Program-made: the position numbers and the translations under genes
The notes under the pieces: model-generated
Seen by the model: the letters and a program-made list of their open reading frames with translations, nothing else
Database searches by the model: none
Told to the model about the DNA's origin: nothing
Shown here: piece after piece, positions 16,710 to 24,679 of the stretch
How positions within the stretch are numbered: the first letter of the stretch is position 1
How the letters are laid out: each line of letters begins with the position of its first letter
NCBI GenBank assembly: GCA_019090385.1
Contig: JAHRWB010000030.1
Location: forward strand, 1 to 35,717
DNA: 35,717 bases
Direction: 5' to 3'
Source of the DNA: Pseudomonadales bacterium
GTDB taxonomy: Bacteria; Pseudomonadota; Gammaproteobacteria; Pseudomonadales; Azotimanducaceae

Positions 16710-17843
16710 TCACTCTTCCACACAGGTGTTCAGGCGCTCATTAGCACCCAGAAAATCCTCCATGAAATCATACACAACCTGGCGTGCTGACAAAGACTGC
16801 TCCATCAGCCCTACACCCTGACCAACCCAGTATGTCGCAAGCTGGCGGGCACCCTTGTGCCCCGTTTCTGCCAATCTGGCAACCTCCCGCAGGGCGGGCT
16901 CGCTTACTAATGACTGCAGGGGCATAGGCAGTGGTTCAGGCGCATTATCTTCTTCCCAAGCATCGGTCCAGGGGGATCTTACCTGACGGGAATATTTACC
17001 TGTGCGACTTTTTGAGCGAACCGTCTGACTTGAGGTTGCGGCTAGCAGCTTTTCTTTAATAATCTCAGAGGTTTCAGATTCCTGGGTAGTAAGCCAGACC
17101 GATGCTGTCCACACTCCGTCTGCACCCATGGCCATTGAAGCCGCCATTTGTCTTCCTGTTACAATACCTCCAGCACCCAGAACACAAACATCCTTATAGT
17201 CCTTTATAGCCTGACAAACCTCCGGGACAAGTACCATTGTCGATACCTCCCCACAGTGCCCACCCGCTTCGGTTCCCGCAGCTACCAATATATCCACACC
17301 GGCTTCAGCCTGTTTAATGGCATGCTGCTTCGATCCAACTAATGCCGCTACCGGTACACCATGTTTTTTACCAAGTTCAAGCATATATCTGGGTGGCACT
17401 CCCAGTGCGTTGGCGATGAGTTTTATGGGATGGGCAAAAGCGATATCCAATATGTTGGCCGCACCACCTTCACCCAGAAAACCAGCCCCTTGCCCCAAGG
17501 GTTTGCCGTAGATATCAGCAGTATTTATATCATGTTGCGCTAGAATGCTGGCTGAAAAATCTTTTAAATGATCGGGCACCATGGCCTGAATGTCTTTAAC
17601 ACTGGCCGAACCATCTTTGTTAGCCATACTGGTGGGAACTATCAAGTCCACGCCATAGGGCTTGCCATCTATATGATCATCAATCCACTGTAGCTCTACT
17701 TCCAGTTGTTCCGCGGAGAAACTGGCCGCCCCCAATACGCCCATACCTCCGGCTTTAGAGACTTCACATACCACATCGCGGCAATGCGTGAATGCAATTA
17801 ACGGAAACTCTATATTCAAAAGGTCACAAATTGGCGATTTCAT
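16710..17843 (-). CDS. Nitronate monooxygenase / 2-nitropropane-dioxygenase-like FMN protein
   Basis: 377 residues. A TIM-barrel FMN protein with FPLIAFTHCRDVVCEVSKAG and GMGVLGAA at the start, AGTEAGGHCGE (the family His in the GGH motif) in the middle and the phosphate-binding LGAGGIVTGRQMAASMAMGA near residue 230. The family oxidises nitronates with FMN and O2; many annotated members have other flavin-dependent roles, and the fold is shared with enoyl-ACP reductase FabK. Ribosome site GGGTAAGA. It sits between the EthA-like monooxygenase (127-base gap) and the amidohydrolase. A nitro substrate is not implied by the neighbours, so the true reaction is open. Confidence 0.85.
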   Translation of the reverse strand: MKSPICDLLNIEFPLIAFTHCRDVVCEVSKAGGMGVLGAASFSAEQLEVELQWIDDHIDGKPYGVDLIVPTSMANKDGSASVKDIQAMVPDHLKDFSASILAQHDINTADIYGKPLGQGAGFLGEGGAANILDIAFAHPIKLIANALGVPPRYMLELGKKHGVPVAALVGSKQHAIKQAEAGVDILVAAGTEAGGHCGEVSTMVLVPEVCQAIKDYKDVCVLGAGGIVTGRQMAASMAMGADGVWTASVWLTTQESETSEIIKEKLLAATSSQTVRSKSRTGKYSRQVRSPWTDAWEEDNAPEPLPMPLQSLVSEPALREVARLAETGHKGARQLATYWVGQGVGLMEQSLSARQVVYDFMEDFLGANERLNTCVEE

Positions 17844-17970
17844 ACTTCTTACCCAAATAATAAAACAAGGCTTGAGTATCGCACCTTCCCGGCCCGAATT
17901 CGAGACCGTTTGAATAACCGTAATCTAGCCGCTCAGGGCTGTTTATAAAAGCAAGAGCAGCTCAAGGCTG

Positions 17971-19473
17971 TTACTTATACTCAAATACTGAAGCGTCTAG
18001 ATCAATTTTTGGTATTTCGTCCTTTTCCGCCCAATAATCCTGGGTATGTCGCCATTCAGCGCTTTCCCCACATTTCGGCAAGAGATCCATACTGCGCATC
18101 AGATAACCGGGATTAAAATTTTCAGAATCCATCCAGGCAGATACGGCCATGCCCTTATCCTTTGCGGCAAGTACCGGAGTCACCTTCTTTACACCCTTCT
18201 CATCCATGTGCTTGAGAAGCCTGCACACAAAATCTCCCAGCAAATCTACACGCAAGGTCCAGCTGGCTCGAAAATAGCCAAAAATCCAAAGCATATTGGG
18301 GACGCCGGTAAACATCATACCCCGGTAAGTTATCGTGTCAGAAAAGTCGACTACCTTGTCATCGACGGTAAATTCTATATCACCCAAGACACACATATTA
18401 AAACCCGTTGCGGTTACCACGATGTCTGCATCTAAGGTATCTCCTGACTCCAGTAATATCCCGTCCTTGGTAAATTTTTCGATTTCATCAGTCACAACAG
18501 AGGCCTGCCCAGAGGCTATACCCTTGAATATGTCACCATCAGGCACGAAGGCAATTCGCTGCCGCCAGGGCCGATAATTTGGCGTAAAATGCTTATCGAT
18601 ATCGTAATCTGGCCCCAGATACCCGCGTACTGCCGAAAGCAGCTGTTTGGTTAAAATTTCAGGCTGTTCAAATGCCATTTTGGTGATTTTATCTTGATCA
18701 TGCAGAATTTTGCGCCGTGCTATTTCATGAATCCAATGCTCATCTACATCGAGTTCGCGAAGCTGGTCTGCCAGTTCATTTTCATTGCGACCGGGAATAA
18801 AATAGGTAGGTGAGCGTTGCAGCATAGTGACATGATCGCAATCCCCGGCAATGGCGGGTATCACCGTTGCCGCAGTAGCACCTGAGCCTATTACCACAAC
18901 TTTCTTATCTTTGTAATCCAGATCCTCCGGCCAGGTTTGAGGATGCACGATCTGACCTTTGAAATCCTCCATACCTTCCCAGTCAGGTGTGTAACCTTTG
19001 GAGTGGCGATAGTAGCCCTGGCACATCCACAAAAAGTTGGCTGTAAAACAGACTGCTTCGTTGCTGTCTTTACGCACCCCCTCTATGGTCCAAAGATTGT
19101 CCTCACTGGACCAGCTCGCTGCAGTTATGGTGTGTCCGTAGCGAATATGCTGAGCAAGGTCATTTTCTTCAATAACCTCCCCCATATAGGTAAGAATCTC
19201 TTCAGCAGTGGCAATAGGCGCTCCTACCCAAGGCTTAAATCGGTACCCGAAGGTGTATAAGTCGCTATCTGAGCGAATACCCGGGTAACGGTGGGTAGTC
19301 CAGGTGCCCCCAAAACTATCCTGAGCATCCAGCGCAACAAAGGTCTTACCTTCGCATTGTTGGCTCAAATGGTAGGCCGCACCTACCCCCGAAATACCTG
19401 CCCCAATAATCACCACATCAAAGTTTTCGGTTTTTATTGCTTGAGGTTTTTTAGATAAAGCCACACTACTCAT
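17971..19473 (-). CDS. EthA-like flavin-containing Baeyer-Villiger monooxygenase
   Basis: About 500 residues from ATG at 19471-19473. An in-frame ATG at 19602 would add 43 residues, but those have no family match and no ribosome site, whereas GAGAGA precedes the chosen start and the length then fits EthA (about 490). Numbered from this start: FAD motif GAGISG at 24-29, GGTWTTHRYPGIRSDSDLYT at 55-74 (close to the EthA sequence), BVMO fingerprint FKGQIVHPQTWP at 171-182 and NADPH motif GSGATA at 196-201. EthA-type enzymes oxidise ketones and thioamides or sulfides. It leads the minus-strand run with the nitronate-monooxygenase-like and amidohydrolase genes, and is divergent from a long BVMO. 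It is not a close paralogue of the three long BVMOs. Confidence 0.9.
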   Translation of the reverse strand: MSSVALSKKPQAIKTENFDVVIIGAGISGVGAAYHLSQQCEGKTFVALDAQDSFGGTWTTHRYPGIRSDSDLYTFGYRFKPWVGAPIATAEEILTYMGEVIEENDLAQHIRYGHTITAASWSSEDNLWTIEGVRKDSNEAVCFTANFLWMCQGYYRHSKGYTPDWEGMEDFKGQIVHPQTWPEDLDYKDKKVVVIGSGATAATVIPAIAGDCDHVTMLQRSPTYFIPGRNENELADQLRELDVDEHWIHEIARRKILHDQDKITKMAFEQPEILTKQLLSAVRGYLGPDYDIDKHFTPNYRPWRQRIAFVPDGDIFKGIASGQASVVTDEIEKFTKDGILLESGDTLDADIVVTATGFNMCVLGDIEFTVDDKVVDFSDTITYRGMMFTGVPNMLWIFGYFRASWTLRVDLLGDFVCRLLKHMDEKGVKKVTPVLAAKDKGMAVSAWMDSENFNPGYLMRSMDLLPKCGESAEWRHTQDYWAEKDEIPKIDLDASVFEYK

Positions 19474-19832
19474 CGATTCATTTCTCTCATCATTCAAATT
19501 GAAATTTTGATTGTAAGGGTGTTCCAGATACAAACACTTGTTACAAATCAAATACTGACCATGATACGAATCCCTCTCATATCGACCCCATGTTAACTCC
19601 ATTAGAGGCGGCTAAGGCAGCATTATAGTATCTATACATACAGTCTGCATCTTTACCATCCACACTACCCCATTACACTATTGCGATGGCAAGAGCACTG
19701 CTCTATTCTAACTACAGTGTTTTTTTGCTATAAATATCTTTATCTTTTTTTCTTGAAATAATATTTTTATGTTTTCTTCAAATCATATTATTTGGCCCAA
19801 AATAAACAATTGGTAAGTACTGCACAAGGGGA
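19474..19832. promoter_or_regulatory. Divergent intergenic region, AT-rich, with a 13-base palindrome
   Basis: Holds the promoters of the EthA-like gene (minus) and a long BVMO (plus). AGAGCA-C-TGCTCT at 19692-19704 is a perfect palindrome with one central base. Bases 19720-19805 are very AT-rich, with long T-runs, as in an UP-element or bent DNA. I could not place -35/-10 hexamers convincingly. No RNA gene or further frame is seen. Confidence 0.4.
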
Positions 19833-21641
19833 ATGAGCACAATGAGTGAATCACATTTAGACCTAGAATTTGATCCAGCAGAACTCAAAAAGAAATATCT
19901 CTTTGAACGAGACAAACGTATCCGCAAAGACGGCAATAGCCAATGGGTAGAGGTTAAAGGTGAGTATGCGCATTTTGTTGACGACCCTTATATAGATAAA
20001 GAACTTGTTCGGGAACCCCTGAACGACGAAATAGATGTAGCCATTATCGGAGGTGGTTTCGGAGGATTACTTGCAGGAGCAATGTTACGCAATTCCGGCA
20101 TCGATAATATTCGCATGATAGAAAAGGGCGGCGATTTTGGGGGTACCTGGTATTGGAACCGCTATCCCGGTGCTGCTTGTGACATAGAATCATACATCTA
20201 TCTACCACTGCTCGAAGAATTGGGCTATATGCCAGAACGAAAATTTGCAGATGCTGCAGAAATACTGGCCCACAGTAAGGCCATTGCCAAACATTTTGGC
20301 CTATATGACAATGCCTGCCTGCAAACTGAAGTCACCAATATGCAATGGGATGAGGACAGTTCTCGATGGATAATCGAAACTAACCGTGGCGACAAAATGA
20401 AAGCACGCTATGTATCTATGGCCAACGGGCCATTACATCGCCCCAAATTACCGGGTATCCCAGGAATAGATAAATTTAAAGGCCATACCTTCCACACCAG
20501 TCGGTGGGATTATGAATACACCGGCGGGGATTCCAAGGGCAACTTGACTGGTTTACATGATAAGCGAGTGGGCATCATTGGCACCGGCGCAACGGCTGTA
20601 CAATGTGTGCCACATTTGGGTGCCGGCGCAAAAGAACTCTACGTCTTCCAGCGCACACCGTCAGCAGTTGATATCAGGAATGACCAACCCACAGACCAGG
20701 ACTGGGTGAATAGCCTGGACCCAGGCTGGCACCAGAACCGTATGGACAATTTCAATGTACTGGTCAGCGGTGGCGTTCAAGATGAAGACCTGGTTAATGA
20801 TGGCTGGACCGAAATTTTCCGCAATACGCGCGCGTTGGTCAAAAAAGCAGGACGGAAACTCGATAAAGACGAATATCAACGGACTACCGAACTCGCTGAT
20901 TTCCAAAAAATGGAACAAGTACGCGGCCGGGTTGATGAAATAGTCAAAGATGAAGATACTGCAGAGCATCTCAAACCCTATTATCGCCAATTCTGTAAAA
21001 GACCCTGTTTTCACGATGATTACCTGCCCACATTCAATCTACCGGGCGTACAACTGATAGACACGGAAGGCCAGGGCGTGCAGGAAATTACTGAAAAGGG
21101 CGTTATTGTTAATGGCAAAGAATACGAGCTGGATTGCCTCGTATTCGCAACGGGCTTTGAGGTCGGCACTGACTATACCCGTCGCGCTGGTTACGAATTA
21201 CATGGAAAAAATGGTCAGACCCTGACAGAAAAGTGGAAGGACGGCATGAGAACTTTCCACGGCATGCATACCCACGGATTCCCCAATGTGTTTGTTATGG
21301 GGATGACGCAAACAGGGCTTACCGCCAATATACCGCATATGTTGAAAGAACAGGCTGAGCATATTGCCCATATCGTAAAAACGGCCCTGGATGGGAATAT
21401 TCGTGTGCTTGAAGCTACAGCAGAAGCGGAACAAAGCTGGGTTGATACCATCAATAGACTGGCCCGTCTCGGTGAGACCTTTTACAAGGAATGTACACCG
21501 GGTTACTACAACAACGAAGGTCGCCCCGGAGAAGGTGACGGCTTCCTGAGTGGACAATACGGTGGCGGATCGGTCGAGTTTTTTGACTTGCTAAAAAAAT
21601 GGCGAACCGATGGCGAATTCAAAGGACTGGATGTTTCCTGA
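19833..21641 (+). CDS. Flavin-dependent Baeyer-Villiger monooxygenase, long N-terminal type (second copy)
   Basis: 602 residues from the first ATG. The ribosome site (AAGGGG, ending at 19831) lies only 1 base before that ATG but 10 bases before a second in-frame ATG at 19842, which may be the true start (599 residues). Motifs: FAD GGGFGG at 73-78, GGTWYWNRYPGAACDIES, fingerprint FKGHTFHTSRWD at 215-226, NADPH GTGATA about 250-255, catalytic-type Arg390 in CKRP. By eye it agrees with the BVMO at 22733-24535 at about four residues in five, including the C-terminus (YYNNEGRPGEGDGFLSGQYG). It should convert a ketone to an ester or lactone with NADPH and O2. An enoyl-CoA hydratase follows on the same strand after a hairpin and a tandem repeat. 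Confidence 0.93.
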   Translation: MSTMSESHLDLEFDPAELKKKYLFERDKRIRKDGNSQWVEVKGEYAHFVDDPYIDKELVREPLNDEIDVAIIGGGFGGLLAGAMLRNSGIDNIRMIEKGGDFGGTWYWNRYPGAACDIESYIYLPLLEELGYMPERKFADAAEILAHSKAIAKHFGLYDNACLQTEVTNMQWDEDSSRWIIETNRGDKMKARYVSMANGPLHRPKLPGIPGIDKFKGHTFHTSRWDYEYTGGDSKGNLTGLHDKRVGIIGTGATAVQCVPHLGAGAKELYVFQRTPSAVDIRNDQPTDQDWVNSLDPGWHQNRMDNFNVLVSGGVQDEDLVNDGWTEIFRNTRALVKKAGRKLDKDEYQRTTELADFQKMEQVRGRVDEIVKDEDTAEHLKPYYRQFCKRPCFHDDYLPTFNLPGVQLIDTEGQGVQEITEKGVIVNGKEYELDCLVFATGFEVGTDYTRRAGYELHGKNGQTLTEKWKDGMRTFHGMHTHGFPNVFVMGMTQTGLTANIPHMLKEQAEHIAHIVKTALDGNIRVLEATAEAEQSWVDTINRLARLGETFYKECTPGYYNNEGRPGEGDGFLSGQYGGGSVEFFDLLKKWRTDGEFKGLDVS

Positions 21642-21667
21642 GTATAAGAGTTCGCCCTGCCCCGAGC

Positions 21668-21700
21668 TGTGGATAATGACTGCTATAGTCTTTATCCACA
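21668..21700. terminator. Hairpin after the second BVMO, terminator-like
   Basis: TGTGGATAATGACT, loop GCTAT, AGTCTTTATCCACA gives a 14-base stem with one mismatch. It starts 26 bases after the BVMO stop. No T-run follows, so it may also be an operator for the downstream hydratase. Confidence 0.5.
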
Positions 21701-21727
21701 AACTCTGTGTTCAGCAACCACATAGTT

Positions 21728-21785
21728 TACGCTGTGACACTTGATAAGATACGCTGTGGCAGTTGATAAGATACGCTGTGGCACT
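21728..21785. repeat. 22-base direct tandem repeat (2.6 copies) before the enoyl-CoA hydratase
   Basis: TACGCTGTGACACTTGATAAGA at 21728-21749, TACGCTGTGGCAGTTGATAAGA at 21750-21771 and a 14-base partial copy TACGCTGTGGCACT at 21772-21785. The period is two helical turns, so a protein bound to each copy would lie on the same DNA face. It ends 36 bases before the hydratase start. Confidence 0.85.
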
Positions 21786-21821
21786 ATATTTAAGCTACGG
21801 CCCCAGCGGGAGACATAAGTT

Positions 21822-22592
21822 ATGACTGAATCAACGATACTGGTCGAGCAATCTGACGGCATTGCAACAGTAACTTTAAACCGGCCAGATGCTCTAAACG
21901 CCTTGTCCTCAGAATTGCGGCAGCAATTAAAGGAGGCTATCGATCAGCTCGAAAATGACCCTGAAGTTAAGGTTATGATTCTCACTGGAGCAGGCAGAGC
22001 ATTTACTGCAGGGATCGATTTAAAAGAATTAGGCACCAAGGCCGGCGTTCTCAGCAGCGGTGGCGATGTCATGACCGCCCTGGAAAAATTCACCGGGCCC
22101 ATCATTGGTGCTATTAATGGCGTGGCAATCACGGGTGGTTTCGAGCTTGCACTCGCATGCGATGTAATTATCGCTTCCACCGAAGCTCGATTTGCAGATA
22201 CTCACAGCCGAGTCGGTGTACTACCCGGCTGGGGATTAAGTCAGCGTTTAACAAAGGCTATCGGAATTTACAGAGCCAAAGAACTTTCATTAACTGGAAA
22301 TTTTTTGAGTGCCGAACTCGCCGAAAAATGGGGTCTCGTTAACCGGGTAGTCGCACCTGATCAGCTCATGCCAACCTGCATTGCCCTGGCCAAAGACATG
22401 TTATCAGCAGTACCAGACATTCTAACCACCTATAAACAACTGATTGACGAAGGCTATGCCGGAAGTTTTAGTGCCGGCATGGAGACTGAGCAGCGTTACT
22501 TTAAAGCCTCCAACAAGTTACTAAAGCCTGAAGATGTGGAGAACCGCCGTATAGGAATTAAAGAGCGAGGACGCGGCCAAACGAACAGCTGA
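21822..22592 (+). CDS. Enoyl-CoA hydratase/isomerase (crotonase) family protein (second copy)
   Basis: 256 residues, the standard crotonase length. Oxyanion motifs GRAFTAGIDL at 58-67 and NGVAITGGFELALACD at 99-114. Glu108 matches the first catalytic glutamate of rat hydratase. The second glutamate position appears to be His128 (FADTHSRVGVLPGWG), as in a common bacterial subgroup, so hydration activity should not be assumed. GGGAGA ribosome site. The TGA stop lies inside the first copy of an 18-base tandem repeat, so the last residues (GQTNS) abut repetitive DNA. Its own promoter region with a 22-base repeat separates it from the BVMO upstream. Confidence 0.92.
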   Translation: MTESTILVEQSDGIATVTLNRPDALNALSSELRQQLKEAIDQLENDPEVKVMILTGAGRAFTAGIDLKELGTKAGVLSSGGDVMTALEKFTGPIIGAINGVAITGGFELALACDVIIASTEARFADTHSRVGVLPGWGLSQRLTKAIGIYRAKELSLTGNFLSAELAEKWGLVNRVVAPDQLMPTCIALAKDMLSAVPDILTTYKQLIDEGYAGSFSAGMETEQRYFKASNKLLKPEDVENRRIGIKERGRGQTNS

Positions 22593-22641
22593 GGGCTCCT
22601 TACCAGCTGAGGGCTCCTTACCAGCATCAGCTGAGGGCTCC
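22586..22641. repeat. 18-base tandem repeat (three copies) overlapping the hydratase stop codon
   Basis: CAGCTGAGGGCTCCTTAC at 22586-22603 and again at 22604-22621 (identical), then a spacer CAGCAT and a third copy CAGCTGAGGGCTCC at 22628-22641. The TGA stop of the hydratase (22590-22592) is within copy 1. The identity of copies 1 and 2 points to recent expansion. Confidence 0.85.
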
Positions 22642-22655
22642 CTCCGCGCCTATTT

Positions 22656-22679
22656 GCAACAGTCTGTCAGGACTGTTGC
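22656..22679. terminator. Intrinsic terminator-like hairpin
   Basis: GCAACAGTC-TGTCAG-GACTGTTGC is a perfect 9-base-pair stem followed by TTCCTTATT. It would end the plus-strand hydratase transcript before the convergent BVMO. Confidence 0.65.
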
Positions 22680-22690
22680 TTCCTTATTCA

Positions 22691-22722
22691 ATCACGCCCC
22701 CAGGAAGACTTGGGAGCGTGAT
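22691..22722. terminator. Second hairpin between convergent genes
   Basis: ATCACGCCCCCA, 8-base loop, TGGGAGCGTGAT is a 12-base stem with one mismatch. It lies 11 bases from the stop codon of the minus-strand BVMO and probably serves as its 3' end; there is no clear T-run on that strand. Confidence 0.5.
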
Positions 22723-22732
22723 TAATAAGACA

Positions 22733-24535
22733 CTACTTCATTTCCAAACCCGGTAAATCTCCATCATTGCGCCACTTTTCCAGTAGCTCAAAAAATTCTA
22801 CTGATCCACCACCGTACTGCCCACTCAGGAAGCCATCACCCTCTCCCGGACGACCTTCATTATTGTAATAGCCCGGTGTACAGTCCTGGTAAAACTGCTC
22901 ACTTTTACGAGCCAAGCGGTTAATTGTGTCTATCCAGTCATCTTCAGCCTGCTGAGAAGTTTCCAAAACGCGTACATTGCCATCAAGTGCATGCTTAACA
23001 ATATATGCGATGTGTTCAGACTGCTCTTTTAGCATATGCGGTATATTAGCAGTAAGCCCGGTTTGGGACATCCCCATAACATAACAGTTGGGGAATCCGT
23101 GCGTATGCATACCGTGAAAAGTTCGCATGCCGTCCTTCCACTTCTCCGTGAGGCTCTGCCCACCTCGACCAAATAGTTCATAACCAGCTCGACGAGTATA
23201 GTCTGTGCCGACCTCAAAGCCCGTTGCGAATACAAGGCAATCCAGCGCGTATTCTTTGCCGTCTACAACGACACCTTTTTCAGTTATCCGCTCCACTCCC
23301 TTTCCATGAGTATCAATCAAATGCACATTTGGGCGATTGAATGTAGGCAAATAGTCATCATGAAAGCAGGGCCGTTTACAGAATTGGCGATAATAGGGTT
23401 TGAGATGCTCTGCAGTATCTTCATCTTTAACAATTTCATCGACCCGCCCGCGTACTTGTTCCATCTTCTGGAAATCAGCAATTTCAGCTTTGCGAGCCAA
23501 TTCTTCTTCTGTCATCTCGCCGCCAGGATCATTTTGAACAAGACTGCGTATATTGCGAAAAATTTCTGTCCAGCCATCATTGACCAGGTCTTCTTCGGCA
23601 AAGCCACCACCGACCAGAGTATTAAAGTTATCCATACGGTCCTGATGCCACCCGGATTTCAAATCGTTAAACCACTTTTCGTCTGTCTCATGGTCATTTC
23701 GAATATCTACCGAGGAGGGCGTACGCTGGAAGACGTAAAGTTCTTTTGCACCAGCACCCAAATGCGGCACACATTGCACCGCTGTAGCACCCGTGCCTAT
23801 GATACCGACAGATTTATCAGCCAGACCTGTCAGATTACCGTGGGCGTCCCCTCCGGTATATCCATAATCCCAACGACTGGTATGGAAAGTATGGCCTTTA
23901 AAGTCATCTATACCAGGAATGCCCGGCAACTTTGGACGATGCAGCGGTCCATTGGCCATGGCAACAAAGTGTGCCTTGATTTCATCATTTCGATTAGTGC
24001 GAATAATCCACATGGAACTGTCTTCGTCCCAACGCATCTCCGTCACTTCAGTTTGCAAGCAAGAATTCTCATACAGATTAAAATGATTGGCGATTTTGCG
24101 CGCATGATCGAGTATCTCTGGTGCATCAGCAAATTTTCGCTTGGGCATATAACCCAGCTCTTCCAACAACGGCAGGTAGATATACGCTTCAATGTCGCAA
24201 GCCGCACCTGGATAGCGGTTCCAATACCAGGTACCACCAAAGTCCCCACCTTTTTCAATTACCCGGATATTGTTAACACCGGCATTGCGCAATGCTGCGC
24301 CCATCAGCAAACCGCCAAAGCCACCACCAATAATTGCCACGTCAACTTCATCGGTCAAAGGCTCGCGAACAATCTCTTTATCTAAATAGGGGTCCTCAAC
24401 AAAATGTGCGTATTCACCTTTTACTTCTACCCATTGGCTATTGCCATCGGTGCGAATGCGTTTATCCCGCTCAAATCGATATTTTTCTCGCAACTCATCA
24501 GGGTCAAAATTAAATTTCTGTGCCGTATCGTTCAT
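22733..24535 (-). CDS. Flavin-dependent Baeyer-Villiger monooxygenase, long N-terminal type (third copy)
   Basis: 600 residues, ATG with GGAGG 8 bases upstream. FAD motif GGGFGG at 70-75, GGTWYWNRYPGAACDIEA, fingerprint FKGHTFHTSRWD at 212-223, a GTGATA motif about 247, CKRP with the catalytic-type Arg near 388, and ATGFE in the C-terminal part. Closely related to the BVMO at 19833 and more distant from that at 526. The two close copies face each other with the hydratase between them, forming a diverged inverted repeat of about 1.8 kb. It follows an SDR on the same strand (144-base gap), a natural alcohol dehydrogenase/BVMO pair. A perfect 14-base palindrome lies just upstream of its start. 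Confidence 0.93.
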   Translation of the reverse strand: MNDTAQKFNFDPDELREKYRFERDKRIRTDGNSQWVEVKGEYAHFVEDPYLDKEIVREPLTDEVDVAIIGGGFGGLLMGAALRNAGVNNIRVIEKGGDFGGTWYWNRYPGAACDIEAYIYLPLLEELGYMPKRKFADAPEILDHARKIANHFNLYENSCLQTEVTEMRWDEDSSMWIIRTNRNDEIKAHFVAMANGPLHRPKLPGIPGIDDFKGHTFHTSRWDYGYTGGDAHGNLTGLADKSVGIIGTGATAVQCVPHLGAGAKELYVFQRTPSSVDIRNDHETDEKWFNDLKSGWHQDRMDNFNTLVGGGFAEEDLVNDGWTEIFRNIRSLVQNDPGGEMTEEELARKAEIADFQKMEQVRGRVDEIVKDEDTAEHLKPYYRQFCKRPCFHDDYLPTFNRPNVHLIDTHGKGVERITEKGVVVDGKEYALDCLVFATGFEVGTDYTRRAGYELFGRGGQSLTEKWKDGMRTFHGMHTHGFPNCYVMGMSQTGLTANIPHMLKEQSEHIAYIVKHALDGNVRVLETSQQAEDDWIDTINRLARKSEQFYQDCTPGYYNNEGRPGEGDGFLSGQYGGGSVEFFELLEKWRNDGDLPGLEMK

Positions 24536-24567
24536 ATCAGAGCCTCCAGCCTATGCGTAAATGTCGG

Positions 24568-24581
24568 GTACAATATTGTAC
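24568..24581. promoter_or_regulatory. Perfect 14-base palindrome, probable operator, before the third BVMO
   Basis: GTACAATATTGTAC is fully self-complementary and begins 33 bases upstream of the BVMO start at 24535. This is a typical place and size for a TetR- or MarR-type operator. Ten of its bases (AATATTGTAC) recur at 13483-13492, upstream of the double CoA-transferase. Confidence 0.5.
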
Positions 24582-24679
24582 TTAATAGAATGTAAGGCAG
24601 CGTACAAAATTCTGCAACAACCCATGTATAGCAATTTGCATCCAGCACTATGCTGCCGACAATAGATACACAGCGTTAT

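Noticed and set aside
19474-19602. N-terminal extension of the EthA-like monooxygenase from ATG at 19602
   Set aside because: The 43 extra residues do not resemble the family, there is no ribosome site before 19602, and the start at 19473 has one and gives the normal length.
19720-19805. Sigma-70 promoter hexamers in the AT-rich region
   Set aside because: Many weak -10-like matches occur but none has a good -35 box at 16-18 bases; I could not choose one.
21728-22641. CRISPR array
   Set aside because: The repeats are 18-22 bases in direct tandem without unique spacers, and no cas gene is present.
23306-24385. Open frame of 359 codons on the plus strand
   Set aside because: It lies wholly antisense to the third BVMO, whose motifs are complete; the protein has no recognisable domain and no ribosome site. 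The plus-strand frames at 73-432 and 1549-2094 are shadows of the same kind.
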